Origin: Dehalococcoidia bacterium
Lineage (GTDB): Bacteria; Chloroflexota; Dehalococcoidia; Lucifugimonadales; Lucifugimonadaceae
Reading direction: 5' to 3'
Length of the DNA stretch: 8,661 nucleotides
Assembly (NCBI GenBank): GCA_028278465.1
Contig: JANQEF010000096.1
Location: forward strand, 1-8,661
Shown: piece by piece, positions 1-7,244 of the stretch
Position numbering within the stretch: the stretch's first letter is position 1
Layout: each line of letters starts with the position of its first letter
Notes under the pieces: generated by a model
Database searches by the model: none
The model's input: the letters and a program-made list of their open reading frames with translations, nothing else
What the model was told of the DNA's origin: nothing
Made by a program: the position numbers and the translations under genes

Positions 1-1779
1 CTGCGCATGCGTCCCCTGTTCGACGATCTTGCCGTTGTCCACCACGACGATGTTGTCTGCGTTGCGAATGGTGGACAGGCGGTGCGCGATCACCAGCGCC
101 GTTCTGCCTTCGAGCAGCTTCCGCAGCGCCTGCTGAATCACCTGTTCGGTGTAGCTGTCGATGTTCGCCGTCGCCTCGTCCAGCACCAGTATTCGCGGGT
201 TGGCGACGAGCGCCCGCGCAAAGCTCAGAAGCTGCCTCTGACCAACCGAAAGGTTGGTGCCTCGCTGCTCCAATACCGTGTCGTAGCCGTCCTCCAGTTC
301 AACGATGAAGTCATGCGCGCCGATCACCTTGCATGCCTCGATGACGTCGTGCAGCGTGGCATCGGCGGTGTTGTAGCGCACGTTCTCGAATATCGACTGC
401 GAGAACAGGAACGGCTCCTGCAAAACCATCCCCATCACTCGTCCTATCGACTCCTGAGTCACGTCCCGGACGTCGATGCCGTCGAGTAGCACGGCGCCTT
501 CCTGGACGTCGTAAAAGCGGTGGGCCAGCGCGGTGAGGCTGGTCTTGCCCGAGCCGGTCGGACCGACGATGGCGACGGTTTCGCCGGGCTGTACGACCAG
601 GTTGATGTTTCGCAGGATGGGCCGCTCGGGGTCGTAGCCAAACGTCACGTCCCGGAACTCGACGCGGCCGCTGATGTCGCCGATAGGCCGGGCGTCAGGC
701 TTGTCGGCCACTTCGAGCGGGATGTCGAGGAGCTCGAATATGCGGTGGCCAGAGGCGACGGCCCGCTGCAGCACGGCGTAGTGCATCGTCAGGGTCCGAA
801 TCGGCTCGAAGAACCGCTGGACATAGAGCAAGAACGCGATCATCACGCCGACTTCCAGCGTTCCGTCCATCACTCTTCCGCCGCCGATGACGATGATCAG
901 GGCGAAAGCGATTCCGGTGAGCAGCTCGACCGATGGCATGAGGACTCCGCCCAACCGCGCCGCTTTGACCGCAGACCAGAAGAAGGTGCGGACTTTGCCG
1001 TCCATCACGTCGTGGTTCTCGTCCTGCCGGTTCATTGCCTGGATGACCCTGATGCCGCTCACGTTCTGGTCGAGATAGACGCCGACGATCGAGGAGTTGC
1101 GGCGCATCCGCAGGAACGCCCTGCGTGCGAAGGGCTGCCACACGAACCGGATCAGCAGGAGCGCAGGCATGACCGACAACGCGATCAGCCCGAGCTGGAA
1201 GTCCAGGATGAGCATCACAACCACGATGCCCACGAGCGTCAGGACGTCGCCAATCACCTCGATCGAGGATTCGAGCATCTCCTGCAGTGCGCCGACGTCG
1301 CCGAACATCCTCGCCATCAGGCTCCCGACCGGCGTCTTGTCCGAGAACGACAGCGCCAGCCGCTGCAGCTGGAGGAACATATCGGCCCGGATGTCGTACA
1401 GAGCGTCGAGCGCGACCGAAGCGATCAGCACACGTTGCAGGTAGTTGGTGATCCAGTACAGGCCGGCCGTCGCGATCATCAACGACCCGATCAGGGCCAG
1501 CATCGATGAGTCGCCGGGGATGATCGCGCTGTCTATGCCGAACTTGACCAGCAGCGGGACGGCGAGTGTCGAGGCCGTGAAGCCGAACACCGCCAGCATC
1601 GCGATGATGATCCGCCTGCGGTAGGGCCGAGCGTAGTGAAAGAAGCGCCTGAACACCGTCGAATCCAGCTGGGAGAACATCTCCTCGTCGGATTCATGCA
1701 ACCTCCTGTGCATGTCGCCCGCAGGCGCGGGACGCCGCTGTTCGCGCCCGGCGTCGGCTTTGCGTGCGTCAGATGCCAC
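1..1779 (-). CDS. ABC exporter half-transporter, catalytic-Glu subunit (3' end cut)
   Basis: This is a membrane domain fused to an ATPase domain, of the multidrug/lipid exporter (MsbA/LmrA/BmrCD-like) type. The frame is open to base 1, giving 593 codons; it ends in VEQGTHAQ, so only the last few dozen residues are missing. Residues about 50-340 hold the hydrophobic helices. The ATPase domain has Walker A GPTGSGKT (406-413), Q-loop LQEPFLF, signature LSVGQ (510-514, Val replacing the usual Gly), Walker B ILVLDEA with catalytic Glu535, and H-loop His566. I chose the GTG at 1779. Its G is the last base of the upstream gene's TAG stop, a GAGG-rich Shine-Dalgarno-like stretch lies just upstream, and this start puts all ATPase motifs at the same residue numbers as in the partner. 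An ATG at 1713 is the alternative. It is translationally coupled to the upstream half-transporter, and the two very probably form a heterodimer. The substrate cannot be told from sequence. Confidence 0.93.
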   Translation of the reverse strand, partial: MASDARKADAGREQRRPAPAGDMHRRLHESDEEMFSQLDSTVFRRFFHYARPYRRRIIIAMLAVFGFTASTLAVPLLVKFGIDSAIIPGDSSMLALIGSLMIATAGLYWITNYLQRVLIASVALDALYDIRADMFLQLQRLALSFSDKTPVGSLMARMFGDVGALQEMLESSIEVIGDVLTLVGIVVVMLILDFQLGLIALSVMPALLLIRFVWQPFARRAFLRMRRNSSIVGVYLDQNVSGIRVIQAMNRQDENHDVMDGKVRTFFWSAVKAARLGGVLMPSVELLTGIAFALIIVIGGGRVMDGTLEVGVMIAFLLYVQRFFEPIRTLTMHYAVLQRAVASGHRIFELLDIPLEVADKPDARPIGDISGRVEFRDVTFGYDPERPILRNINLVVQPGETVAIVGPTGSGKTSLTALAHRFYDVQEGAVLLDGIDVRDVTQESIGRVMGMVLQEPFLFSQSIFENVRYNTADATLHDVIEACKVIGAHDFIVELEDGYDTVLEQRGTNLSVGQRQLLSFARALVANPRILVLDEATANIDSYTEQVIQQALRKLLEGRTALVIAHRLSTIRNADNIVVVDNGKIVEQGTHAQ

Positions 1780-3632
1780 TACTCCTCAACCTCAAGGCTC
1801 TCCTTCTGCTGGAGTCGCCAGAGCTCAGCGTAGTGGCCATCCATGGCCAGTAGCTCATCGTGTGTGCCGCGTTCGATCACCTTCCCGGAATCGAGCACCA
1901 GGATCTCATCGGCCTGCTGCAGTGAGCTGAGCCGGTGGGCGATGGTGATGACGGTGTGGCGTTCCGGGAGCTTGCCCAGCTCAACGCGGATTCGGGCGTC
2001 GGTCCCGGCGTCCACGCTGGACGTCGAGTCGTCGAAGATTAGGATCGGTGGATTGCGGAGGAGGGTCCGTGCGATGGCGACGCGTTGCCGCTGGCCACCG
2101 GAAAGCCCGATGCCGCGCTCGCCGATCTCGGTGTCGTATCCGTCTGGCAGACTCTCGATGAAGTCGTGGACCTGGGCGATCCTGGCCGCAGCCACGACTC
2201 GCGATTCGTCTGCGGCCAGATCTCCGTAGCGGATGTTGTCCCTGATGGTGCCGTCGAACAGGAACGGATCCTGCTCAACCAGCCCGACGGCGTTGCGGAC
2301 CGACTCCACAGTTGCGCCCGCAACCGGGCTCCCGTCTACGGTCAGGCTGCCGCTGTCCGGGTCGTAGAAGCGCGGTATGAGATTTGCGACCGACGACTTC
2401 CCGCTGCCGGGCGGCCCCACGATGCCGATCGAGTGATCAGGCCGGGCCTCGAACGTCACTCCATCAAGCGCCTTCACACCCTTGTAGCTGAAAGTGACAT
2501 TGTCGAACCGGACGACACCGTCCGTCACCCTGAGCGGCTGCGCTCCCTTCTCGTCGGATATCGCGGATGGGATGTCGAGGACTTCGAAGATGCGCCCACC
2601 GGCCGACGCGGCCCGGGAGGTCGAGTTCACGATCATCACGATCATGCGTACCGGGAACGCAAGTATGCCGAGGAAGGCGAAGAACTGAGTAAGCTCTCCG
2701 ACCGTCATGTCACCGTCGATCACCTTCTCGCCGCCCACCCAGATAACCGCCGCCCAGACAAGTAAGAAAGAGAACGAGATGGCGCCGGAGCCGCGGGCGT
2801 GCTGCTTCTCTGCCTTAAGCCGGAGCTGCACCACCTCCCGTGCTGTCACGTCGAATTTCTGTTCCTCGTATTTCTGGGCTGAGAAGGCACGGACCACCCT
2901 GACTCCTGCCAGGTTCTCCTGCATCGTGGTCGTCAGCTCTCCTAGCGCGTCCTGCACCAGACGCCACGTCTTACGCAGCTGGAGCCTGAGCCGGGCGCTC
3001 CGCAGCACCATGAACGGAACGAACCCGAGGCTGATCAGGGCCAGTTGCCAGTCGATCACGGCCATGAACACCGCCGCTGCGATCACGGCGACGGTGACCC
3101 TGAAGATCTGGATGAGCCCGCTCTGTACGAACATGCGGACGCCCTCGATGTCTGAGAGGCCGCGGGACATCAGCTGTCCCGTGTGAACGCCGTCGAAGAA
3201 GGTGAAGCTCTGAGCCTGCAGCTTGTCGAAGTAGATCATCCGTATGCGGTTGGCCACTCGTTGGCTCAGCGTCTCTCCGAGGAACATCTGGATGAAGCCA
3301 AAGACGCCTCTGGCGAGTCCGAACACGATCACGAGAATCGCGGTCCGCACAAGCAGGCTGTTGATATCGTCGCGCGAGTACTCTTCCTGCTGGATCAGCG
3401 TGAACGCCTGGTCTACTCCTTCACCCAGCAGGCGCGGGATGAAGAGGTAGAGGATGGCGGATGCGGTCGCGGCGAGGGCGCCGGCGGCGAAGTGCCAGCG
3501 GAACTGCAACGCGATCAAGACGATGCGCCAGACCGCGTCTGCGCCGGACGGCCCGGAGTCGGTGATACGTGTCCGCGTGCTCCGGCGCTCTCGTAAAGCG
3601 CGCCTGGAGTCTGTGTGCGTCGTCTGGGTCAA
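1779..3632 (-). CDS. ABC exporter half-transporter, degenerate-site subunit
   Basis: A 617-residue half-transporter: six-helix export domain (helices roughly at 33-62, 93-118, 170-212, 283-300 and 315-338) followed by an ATPase domain. Motifs: Walker A GPPGSGKS (406-413, Lys412), Q-loop LVEQDPFLF (Gln454), canonical signature LSGGQ (510-514), Walker B ILIFDD (530-535), H-loop His566. Residue 535, normally the catalytic Glu, is Asp. In known heterodimeric exporters (TM287/288, BmrCD, LmrCD) one subunit carries exactly this change. The start is TTG at 3632: an in-frame TGA lies 12 codons upstream, there is no ATG or GTG between it and the TTG, and later candidates fall inside the first helix. 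The Shine-Dalgarno is weak. The first 30 residues are basic and hydrophilic. It overlaps the next ABC gene by one base and is divergent from the MFS gene. The family call is firm; the substrate is unknown. Confidence 0.95.
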   Translation of the reverse strand: MTQTTHTDSRRALRERRSTRTRITDSGPSGADAVWRIVLIALQFRWHFAAGALAATASAILYLFIPRLLGEGVDQAFTLIQQEEYSRDDINSLLVRTAILVIVFGLARGVFGFIQMFLGETLSQRVANRIRMIYFDKLQAQSFTFFDGVHTGQLMSRGLSDIEGVRMFVQSGLIQIFRVTVAVIAAAVFMAVIDWQLALISLGFVPFMVLRSARLRLQLRKTWRLVQDALGELTTTMQENLAGVRVVRAFSAQKYEEQKFDVTAREVVQLRLKAEKQHARGSGAISFSFLLVWAAVIWVGGEKVIDGDMTVGELTQFFAFLGILAFPVRMIVMIVNSTSRAASAGGRIFEVLDIPSAISDEKGAQPLRVTDGVVRFDNVTFSYKGVKALDGVTFEARPDHSIGIVGPPGSGKSSVANLIPRFYDPDSGSLTVDGSPVAGATVESVRNAVGLVEQDPFLFDGTIRDNIRYGDLAADESRVVAAARIAQVHDFIESLPDGYDTEIGERGIGLSGGQRQRVAIARTLLRNPPILIFDDSTSSVDAGTDARIRVELGKLPERHTVITIAHRLSSLQQADEILVLDSGKVIERGTHDELLAMDGHYAELWRLQQKESLEVEE

Positions 3633-3642
3633 GAGATATCTC
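3633..3642. promoter_or_regulatory. 10-bp perfect palindrome abutting the ABC start codon
   Basis: GAGATATCTC is its own reverse complement and sits directly against the TTG start of the ABC operon. It could be an operator half of a divergent control region, part of the initiation region, or chance. No regulator gene is in view. Confidence 0.3.
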
Positions 3643-3786
3643 GGTTCGCCTGCGATCGAAGGCGTTCAGTCGTGGCCAGGCTGTTGAGCGAGGCGCTTCG
3701 ATCAGCAGGAGGCGTGGCGACTTCGGCGCCAGTGTAACTCCGGCTGAAGCAAGGTGACGGGAAGTGACCAGCGAACGCCCGGCCTG

Positions 3787-3802
3787 CGCCGTTTTACCGG
3801 CG
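3787..3802. promoter_or_regulatory. Inverted repeat just upstream of the MFS gene
   Basis: CGCCG and CGGCG arms flank a TTTTAC loop. An overlapping second dyad, TTAC-CGGC-GTAA, spans 3794-3805. Both lie within 30 bp of the MFS start and overlap its likely -10 box, a position suited to a repressor site. Function is inferred from position only. Confidence 0.3.
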
Positions 3803-3808
3803 TAACAT
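3803..3808 (+). promoter_or_regulatory. Candidate -10 box for a leaderless MFS mRNA
   Basis: TAACAT matches TATAAT at 4 of 6 positions and fits the TANNNT pattern. Its last base is 6 nt from the ATG at 3815, so transcription would begin at or next to the start codon. No Shine-Dalgarno is visible before this ATG, which agrees with a leaderless message. No good -35 box is seen. Confidence 0.35.
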
Positions 3809-3814
3809 TCCGGC

Positions 3815-5113
3815 ATGGAGTCCCAGCCCGCTGCCGAAGAGGTTTCCTCTGGCGTAGACGCGATCGCAAAGCCGAGCCAGCCGTCCCATCGCCGGGCCTG
3901 GTCCGTCGACGCCTTCCGCCGTGTCTGGACCGCCACCGTCCTGCTCTCGCTCGGCAACTGGACTGAGCGCATCGTCGTCGGCTTCTTCATCTTCGAGCAG
4001 TCCGAATCCGTCTTCCTGACCGCAGCGTCATTCGCCGTGCGACAGGCTCCGGGACTGATTGCCGCGCCCATCGCAGGGTCGATAGTCGACCGCTGGCCTC
4101 GCAGGCGCGTCCTGGCTATCACCGCCATCTACAAGGCGTTCATCCTCGTCGTGCTTGCCTTCTTCGTTGGCGTGGATTCACCTGTCCTGTGGCCGGTCTT
4201 CGTCATCACCGCGCTCGGCGGCATCGGCCAGTCGTTCGAGATCCCGGCCACGCAGGGCCTTGTGACCGACTCGGTGCCTGCGAAGCTGCGGATGAACGCT
4301 GTCGCGACGCAGTCGGTCGGCGCAAGAGGCATCGGCGCTATCGGCGGCCTGATCGCCGGCACGGTCACCGACGGAATCGGGGTCTCGGCTGCGCTGGGCA
4401 TTGGCGCGGCCGCGTTCGCAGGGGCAACGTTCGCCACGCTGCTCATACGGCCCGCTCAGCAGAAGGCGGAGGCCGCTGCTGAAAGCGCAGGAACCATCGG
4501 CCTCGGCCTGTTCAAGCAGGCGTTTCTCGACCTGCGGATGCTGTGGCAGATACGCGCAGTCCGTACGCTGCTCGTCGCCGCGGTGCTGGTCGAGATGTTC
4601 GGCTTCGCGTTCGGCGCGCTGCTGCCTTCGGTCTCCGTCAATGTCCTGGACACAGCCGGGACCGGTCTCGGCGCGCTCAACATGATGGCGGCGTTCGGGT
4701 CGCTGGGAGGGGTGATCGGCCTGGCGATGCTCGGCGACTACCGCCGCAAAGAGCGGCTGCTGGTGCTGATCACGCTGTGCTACGGCACGTTCCTGGTGCT
4801 CTTCGCCTCGTCCAGCCTCTTCCCGCTGTCGATGGTGCTAATACTCGGCGTCGGGATGTCGGCGGGCGCGTTCGACGCCATGCAGTGGACGCTGCTGCAG
4901 GCGAACGTCCCGGAGAACATGCGCGGCCGGGCGATCGGCGGGTGGGTCTTCGCCATCGGCTTCGGCTGGGTCGGCCACATCGGGCTCGGCGCGCTGGGTG
5001 AAGTGATCGGCGTGCAGTGGGCGCTGGCAGGCGCGGGCGTGCTGGTGCTCGCCACGGGCGTGGTGCTGGCTAAGACGGCGAGGCGGCTGAAAGGCGCAGA
5101 GCGAGCCGTGTAG
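3815..5113 (+). CDS. MFS efflux permease (DHA3 / MFS_3-like)
   Basis: A 432-residue major facilitator, the usual length for a 12-helix proton-driven exporter. A hydrophilic N-terminus (1-35) precedes helix 1 (about 37-57). The loop between helices 2 and 3 carries the motif-A-like GSIVDRWPRRRVL (88-100). A central cytoplasmic loop lies about 213-247, and the second half repeats the fold, with VPENMRGRAIGG (365-376) resembling the VP-x-x-x-RGR motif common in the EntS-like/macrolide-efflux branch. It would sit in the cytoplasmic membrane and expel small molecules; the substrate cannot be read from sequence. The ATG at 3815 is the only good start and lacks a Shine-Dalgarno. It is divergent from the ABC exporter pair, so the two may answer to a shared signal, and convergent with the lipoprotein gene, with a 21-nt gap between their stop codons. 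Confidence 0.92.
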   Translation: MESQPAAEEVSSGVDAIAKPSQPSHRRAWSVDAFRRVWTATVLLSLGNWTERIVVGFFIFEQSESVFLTAASFAVRQAPGLIAAPIAGSIVDRWPRRRVLAITAIYKAFILVVLAFFVGVDSPVLWPVFVITALGGIGQSFEIPATQGLVTDSVPAKLRMNAVATQSVGARGIGAIGGLIAGTVTDGIGVSAALGIGAAAFAGATFATLLIRPAQQKAEAAAESAGTIGLGLFKQAFLDLRMLWQIRAVRTLLVAAVLVEMFGFAFGALLPSVSVNVLDTAGTGLGALNMMAAFGSLGGVIGLAMLGDYRRKERLLVLITLCYGTFLVLFASSSLFPLSMVLILGVGMSAGAFDAMQWTLLQANVPENMRGRAIGGWVFAIGFGWVGHIGLGALGEVIGVQWALAGAGVLVLATGVVLAKTARRLKGAERAV

Positions 5114-5134
5114 CGTCCGACGGTCGGTTGCGCG

Positions 5135-6169
5135 CTACTCCGGTGGTGTGAAGGTGATTACCAGCTTTGGCCGCTGCGATTCGGTGGCGAACTCCCGGCT
5201 GGCGAACCGCTTCGCAGAGCGGCCGTCCGACTCCCGGCCGATCAGGATCCAGCCGAAGTTCGACGCCGGGTTGTCGACCCAGCTCTGGACGTCTCTAACA
5301 AGGTCCGGGTTCGATCGCCATGTGTATGCGCCGTTGCCCTGTACGTTGATCTGCGAACTGGCACTCGGAGCGAAATCGCCGCCGTCAGTCTGCCACGCGC
5401 GGTCGGGTGAGATAGCGTGCGTCCACGTCGCATCGCCAGCCAGCGCTCCCGCTCCGCCGCCCTCGTTGGCGCTGGCGTCGGAGGCGCCTTCACCCCACTC
5501 GGTGGTGACGCGATGCACCGCAACCGGGTCGACCTGGGTCACAGTGCGAGTGACGGACTGCGTCAGCTCAACCGAGTCGATGATGGCGCCGCTCGGTACC
5601 GCGCTTGCGATGTCGAACTGCACGAGCGCACGCCGCAGCGAGCCGTTGTTGGTTTTGCCTGCGAACAGCCCCTGGCCCGCGCCGTTGCTGGTGGCCCCGA
5701 CTGAGGACTGGAAGAGGGTGTTGTCTTTCGATGCGGTGAGCTCGACGGTGTTCGGGACTCCCGGAGTGAAGGCGACGGCCGGAGTTGGTGTCGGCGAAGG
5801 CGGTGGCGCCGGGGTGTCTGTCGGCCGCGGAACGTTCGGCGTCGATGTAGGTTGTGACGTAGCCGTCGGGGTGTTGGCTGCTGTCGGCACGACTGTTGGC
5901 CTGGGAGTTGCTGTTGAGGCGACCGTCGGTGTTGGTGCTGGACCCTGGGGCGTTGCGGTGGGGTCCGGTGCAGGGATGCTGGTCGCCGTTGCGGCCGGAG
6001 TTTCTGTTGGCGTCACCTGCGTTGGCGAGACGGGGGTCGAAGTAGCGGCAGGAGGCGGGGTTTGCGTCGGATCAGGATCTCCGCTGCAGGCCAGCGCCAG
6101 CGCAACCACGCCGCTGACGGCGACGAACGTAAGACGATTTCTCAAGACCGGAAAAAGGGCGAGCTTCAC
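5135..6169 (-). CDS. Lipoprotein with Pro/Thr stalk and DNRLRE (CBM96-like) domain
   Basis: A 344-residue exported protein. Residues 1-27 form a lipoprotein signal peptide (basic start, hydrophobic core, ALA before Cys28), so the mature protein should be lipid-anchored at Cys28. Residues about 31-137 are a low-complexity Pro/Thr/Ala stalk full of TPT and TATP units, likely disordered and able to hold the next domain away from the membrane. Residues about 138-344 look like a DNRLRE domain: ALVQFDIAS near 181-189, VTTEWGEG near 221-228, a Trp/Asn-rich WVDNPASNFGWIL stretch near 297-309, and the closing RPKLVITF (333-340). Such domains occur on surface and carbohydrate-associated proteins. The start is GTG at 6169, with GGAG 8 nt upstream. 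It follows galU on the same strand after 110 nt, with a possible terminator between. The ligand is unknown; no catalytic domain is seen. Confidence 0.85.
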   Translation of the reverse strand: MKLALFPVLRNRLTFVAVSGVVALALACSGDPDPTQTPPPAATSTPVSPTQVTPTETPAATATSIPAPDPTATPQGPAPTPTVASTATPRPTVVPTAANTPTATSQPTSTPNVPRPTDTPAPPPSPTPTPAVAFTPGVPNTVELTASKDNTLFQSSVGATSNGAGQGLFAGKTNNGSLRRALVQFDIASAVPSGAIIDSVELTQSVTRTVTQVDPVAVHRVTTEWGEGASDASANEGGGAGALAGDATWTHAISPDRAWQTDGGDFAPSASSQINVQGNGAYTWRSNPDLVRDVQSWVDNPASNFGWILIGRESDGRSAKRFASREFATESQRPKLVITFTPPE

Positions 6170-6179
6170 AGGGCAAACT

Positions 6180-6217
6180 CCACGTCAGGGTTGGCAGACT
6201 CACGTCCGTCCCACGTG
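6180..6217. repeat. Three CACGT boxes upstream of the lipoprotein gene
   Basis: CACGT occurs at 6181-6185, 6201-6205 and 6212-6216, the last inside the perfect palindrome CCACGTGG (6211-6218). The 20- and 11-bp offsets are near whole helical turns, so the boxes would lie on about one face of the DNA. They sit just upstream of the GTG start at 6169; the first overlaps the Shine-Dalgarno region. A regulator-binding role is only a possibility. Confidence 0.3.
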
Positions 6218-6248
6218 GAGGTAGTTCGAAGCGAAAACCGAATCGGAT

Positions 6249-6279
6249 CATCCGGCTGCAAACCGCTGCCAGCCGGATG
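6249..6279 (-). terminator. Stem-loop after galU, probable terminator
   Basis: Ten perfect base pairs (CATCCGGCTG at 6249-6258 with CAGCCGGATG at 6270-6279) enclose an 11-nt loop. The stem begins right after the galU stop codon (6280-6282). On the minus strand a TTTT run (6237-6234) follows 11 nt after the stem, so the U-tract is short and distant. It could terminate galU or protect its mRNA 3' end, separating it from the lipoprotein gene. Confidence 0.5.
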
Positions 6280-7170
6280 CTATTCCCACTCGCTGATCGC
6301 CGCCCTCACAAGCTCCCGCAACCCTTCGTCCTTGCCCGCCTCGTAGAGCGCAGCCTCCAGCATGCCGCCGGGGTTGCCCGTGTCAGCGTGATGACCTGTG
6401 AACCGGCACGCGTGCACAGGCAAGCGGCCAATCGTCGCCTCGATCGCGTCTGTCAGTTGTATCTCGCCGCCCGCGCCCGTGTGCTCCTCCTCCAGGTAGT
6501 CGAAGACCGCAGGCTCCAGCACGTAGCGGCCGATGATCGACAGGTTCGAGGGCGCATCCTCCAGCGCAGGCTTCTCAACCATCCCGCTGACCGAGAAAAC
6601 GCCGTCTGATATCTCCTCACCGTCGATGATGCCCTTGGAGGAGACCACGTCGTCCGGCACCTCCAGCGCTGCGATCACCGAGCCGCCACCCTGCGCGGTG
6701 CGAACGTCGATCAGCTGTCTCGTCGCCGGGACGTCCGACCAGATCACATCGTCCGGCAGCACCACGACGAACGGCTCACTTGCCACGAAGTCGCGGGCCA
6801 TCAGCACGGCATGGCCAAGCCCGCGCGGCTCGTCCTGGTAGATCGTCTCGATCCGCGCCAGCGAAGCGATATCGCGCTGCATCGCCGCAAGCTCCGTCCT
6901 GCCGCGCTCTTCGAGGATGTCGACAAGCTCTCTGCGCTCGCCGAAGTAGCCGACCACTTCCTCCATTCCGCGTGACATCACGATCGCGATATCAGTGATC
7001 CCGGAGTTCACGACTTCTCGAACGGCGTATTCGATCACCGGCACGTTCAGTATCGGTATAAGGATTTTGGGGACCGAACGAGTGGTCGGTAGGAAGCGGG
7101 TCCCAAGGCCGGCGACCGGCATGACCGCTTTTCGGACGGGCGTGGTTTCGTTGCTCATTGCGGCAAGCAT
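6280..7170 (-). CDS. galU: UTP--glucose-1-phosphate uridylyltransferase-type enzyme (GalU family)
   Basis: A 296-residue cytoplasmic nucleotidyltransferase of the expected length. GalU makes UDP-glucose from UTP and glucose-1-phosphate for glycan, glycolipid and cell-envelope synthesis. Visible motifs: nucleotide-binding AGLGTRFLP (20-28), RGLGHAV (116-122), metal/base-site LPDD (138-141), sugar-phosphate-binding VEKP (198-201), GAGGEIQLTDAI (232-243), and D-x-G (263-265). Two usually strict spots differ. The PKE(M/L)LP motif reads PKILIP (34-39), losing the Glu, and the following D-K-P reads N-V-P (42-44). The YG before the (I/V)D reads KG. A relaxed or altered sugar/NTP preference is possible. 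The ATG at 7170 is the first start after an in-frame TGA. The ATG at 7158 (MSNETTPVRK) is equally good, because a -10-like TAATAT overlaps the first ATG. It is divergent from the SRP RNA gene. Confidence 0.88.
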   Translation of the reverse strand: MLAAMSNETTPVRKAVMPVAGLGTRFLPTTRSVPKILIPILNVPVIEYAVREVVNSGITDIAIVMSRGMEEVVGYFGERRELVDILEERGRTELAAMQRDIASLARIETIYQDEPRGLGHAVLMARDFVASEPFVVVLPDDVIWSDVPATRQLIDVRTAQGGGSVIAALEVPDDVVSSKGIIDGEEISDGVFSVSGMVEKPALEDAPSNLSIIGRYVLEPAVFDYLEEEHTGAGGEIQLTDAIEATIGRLPVHACRFTGHHADTGNPGGMLEAALYEAGKDEGLRELVRAAISEWE

Positions 7171-7174
7171 ATTA
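7169..7174 (-). promoter_or_regulatory. Candidate galU -10 box
   Basis: On the minus strand this reads TAATAT, 4 of 6 matches to TATAAT. Transcription starting about 7 nt downstream would leave a 5' leader of only a few bases before the ATG at 7158, and would exclude the ATG at 7170. No convincing -35 box or Shine-Dalgarno is seen. Confidence 0.35.
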
Positions 7175-7209
7175 GTCGATGCCCGACATCACCACGTCCC
7201 AAACGCAGG

Positions 7210-7239
7210 ATGACCGTGCGGCCCATCCGGTAGTAGCAT
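7210..7239 (+). promoter_or_regulatory. Promoter of the SRP RNA gene
   Basis: ATGACC (7210-7215, 4 of 6 to TTGACA) and TAGCAT (7234-7239, 4 of 6 to TATAAT) are 18 bp apart. The predicted start at about 7246 coincides with the 5' end deduced independently from pairing of the RNA ends. Confidence 0.55.
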
Positions 7240-7244
7240 TAAAC

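Noticed and set aside
520..1509. Long plus-strand open frame (329 codons)
   Set aside because: It lies wholly opposite the ABC gene, whose frame has all ATPase motifs. Its translation is rich in Asp, Arg, Gln and His with no recognisable domain, typical of antisense frames in GC-rich genes.
3421..4128. Minus-strand open frame of 235 codons across the ABC-MFS gap
   Set aside because: It overlaps the ABC and MFS genes in other frames, spans the divergent promoter region and shows no domain.
5117..5127. CCGACGGTCGG between the convergent MFS and lipoprotein stops as a two-way terminator
   Set aside because: The hairpin has only four pairs with a 3-nt loop and no T or A tract on either side, too weak to call.
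5760..6060. Repetitive DNA that could be read as a tandem repeat or CRISPR-like array
   Set aside because: The units are irregular and fully explained by codons of the Pro/Thr stalk; there are no constant repeats with unique spacers.
5148..6224. Plus-strand open frame of 358 codons, longer than the lipoprotein opposite it
   Set aside because: The Val/Gly-rich run is just the antisense of the Pro/Thr stalk. The minus-strand frame has a signal peptide, lipobox, Shine-Dalgarno and a recognisable C-terminal domain.
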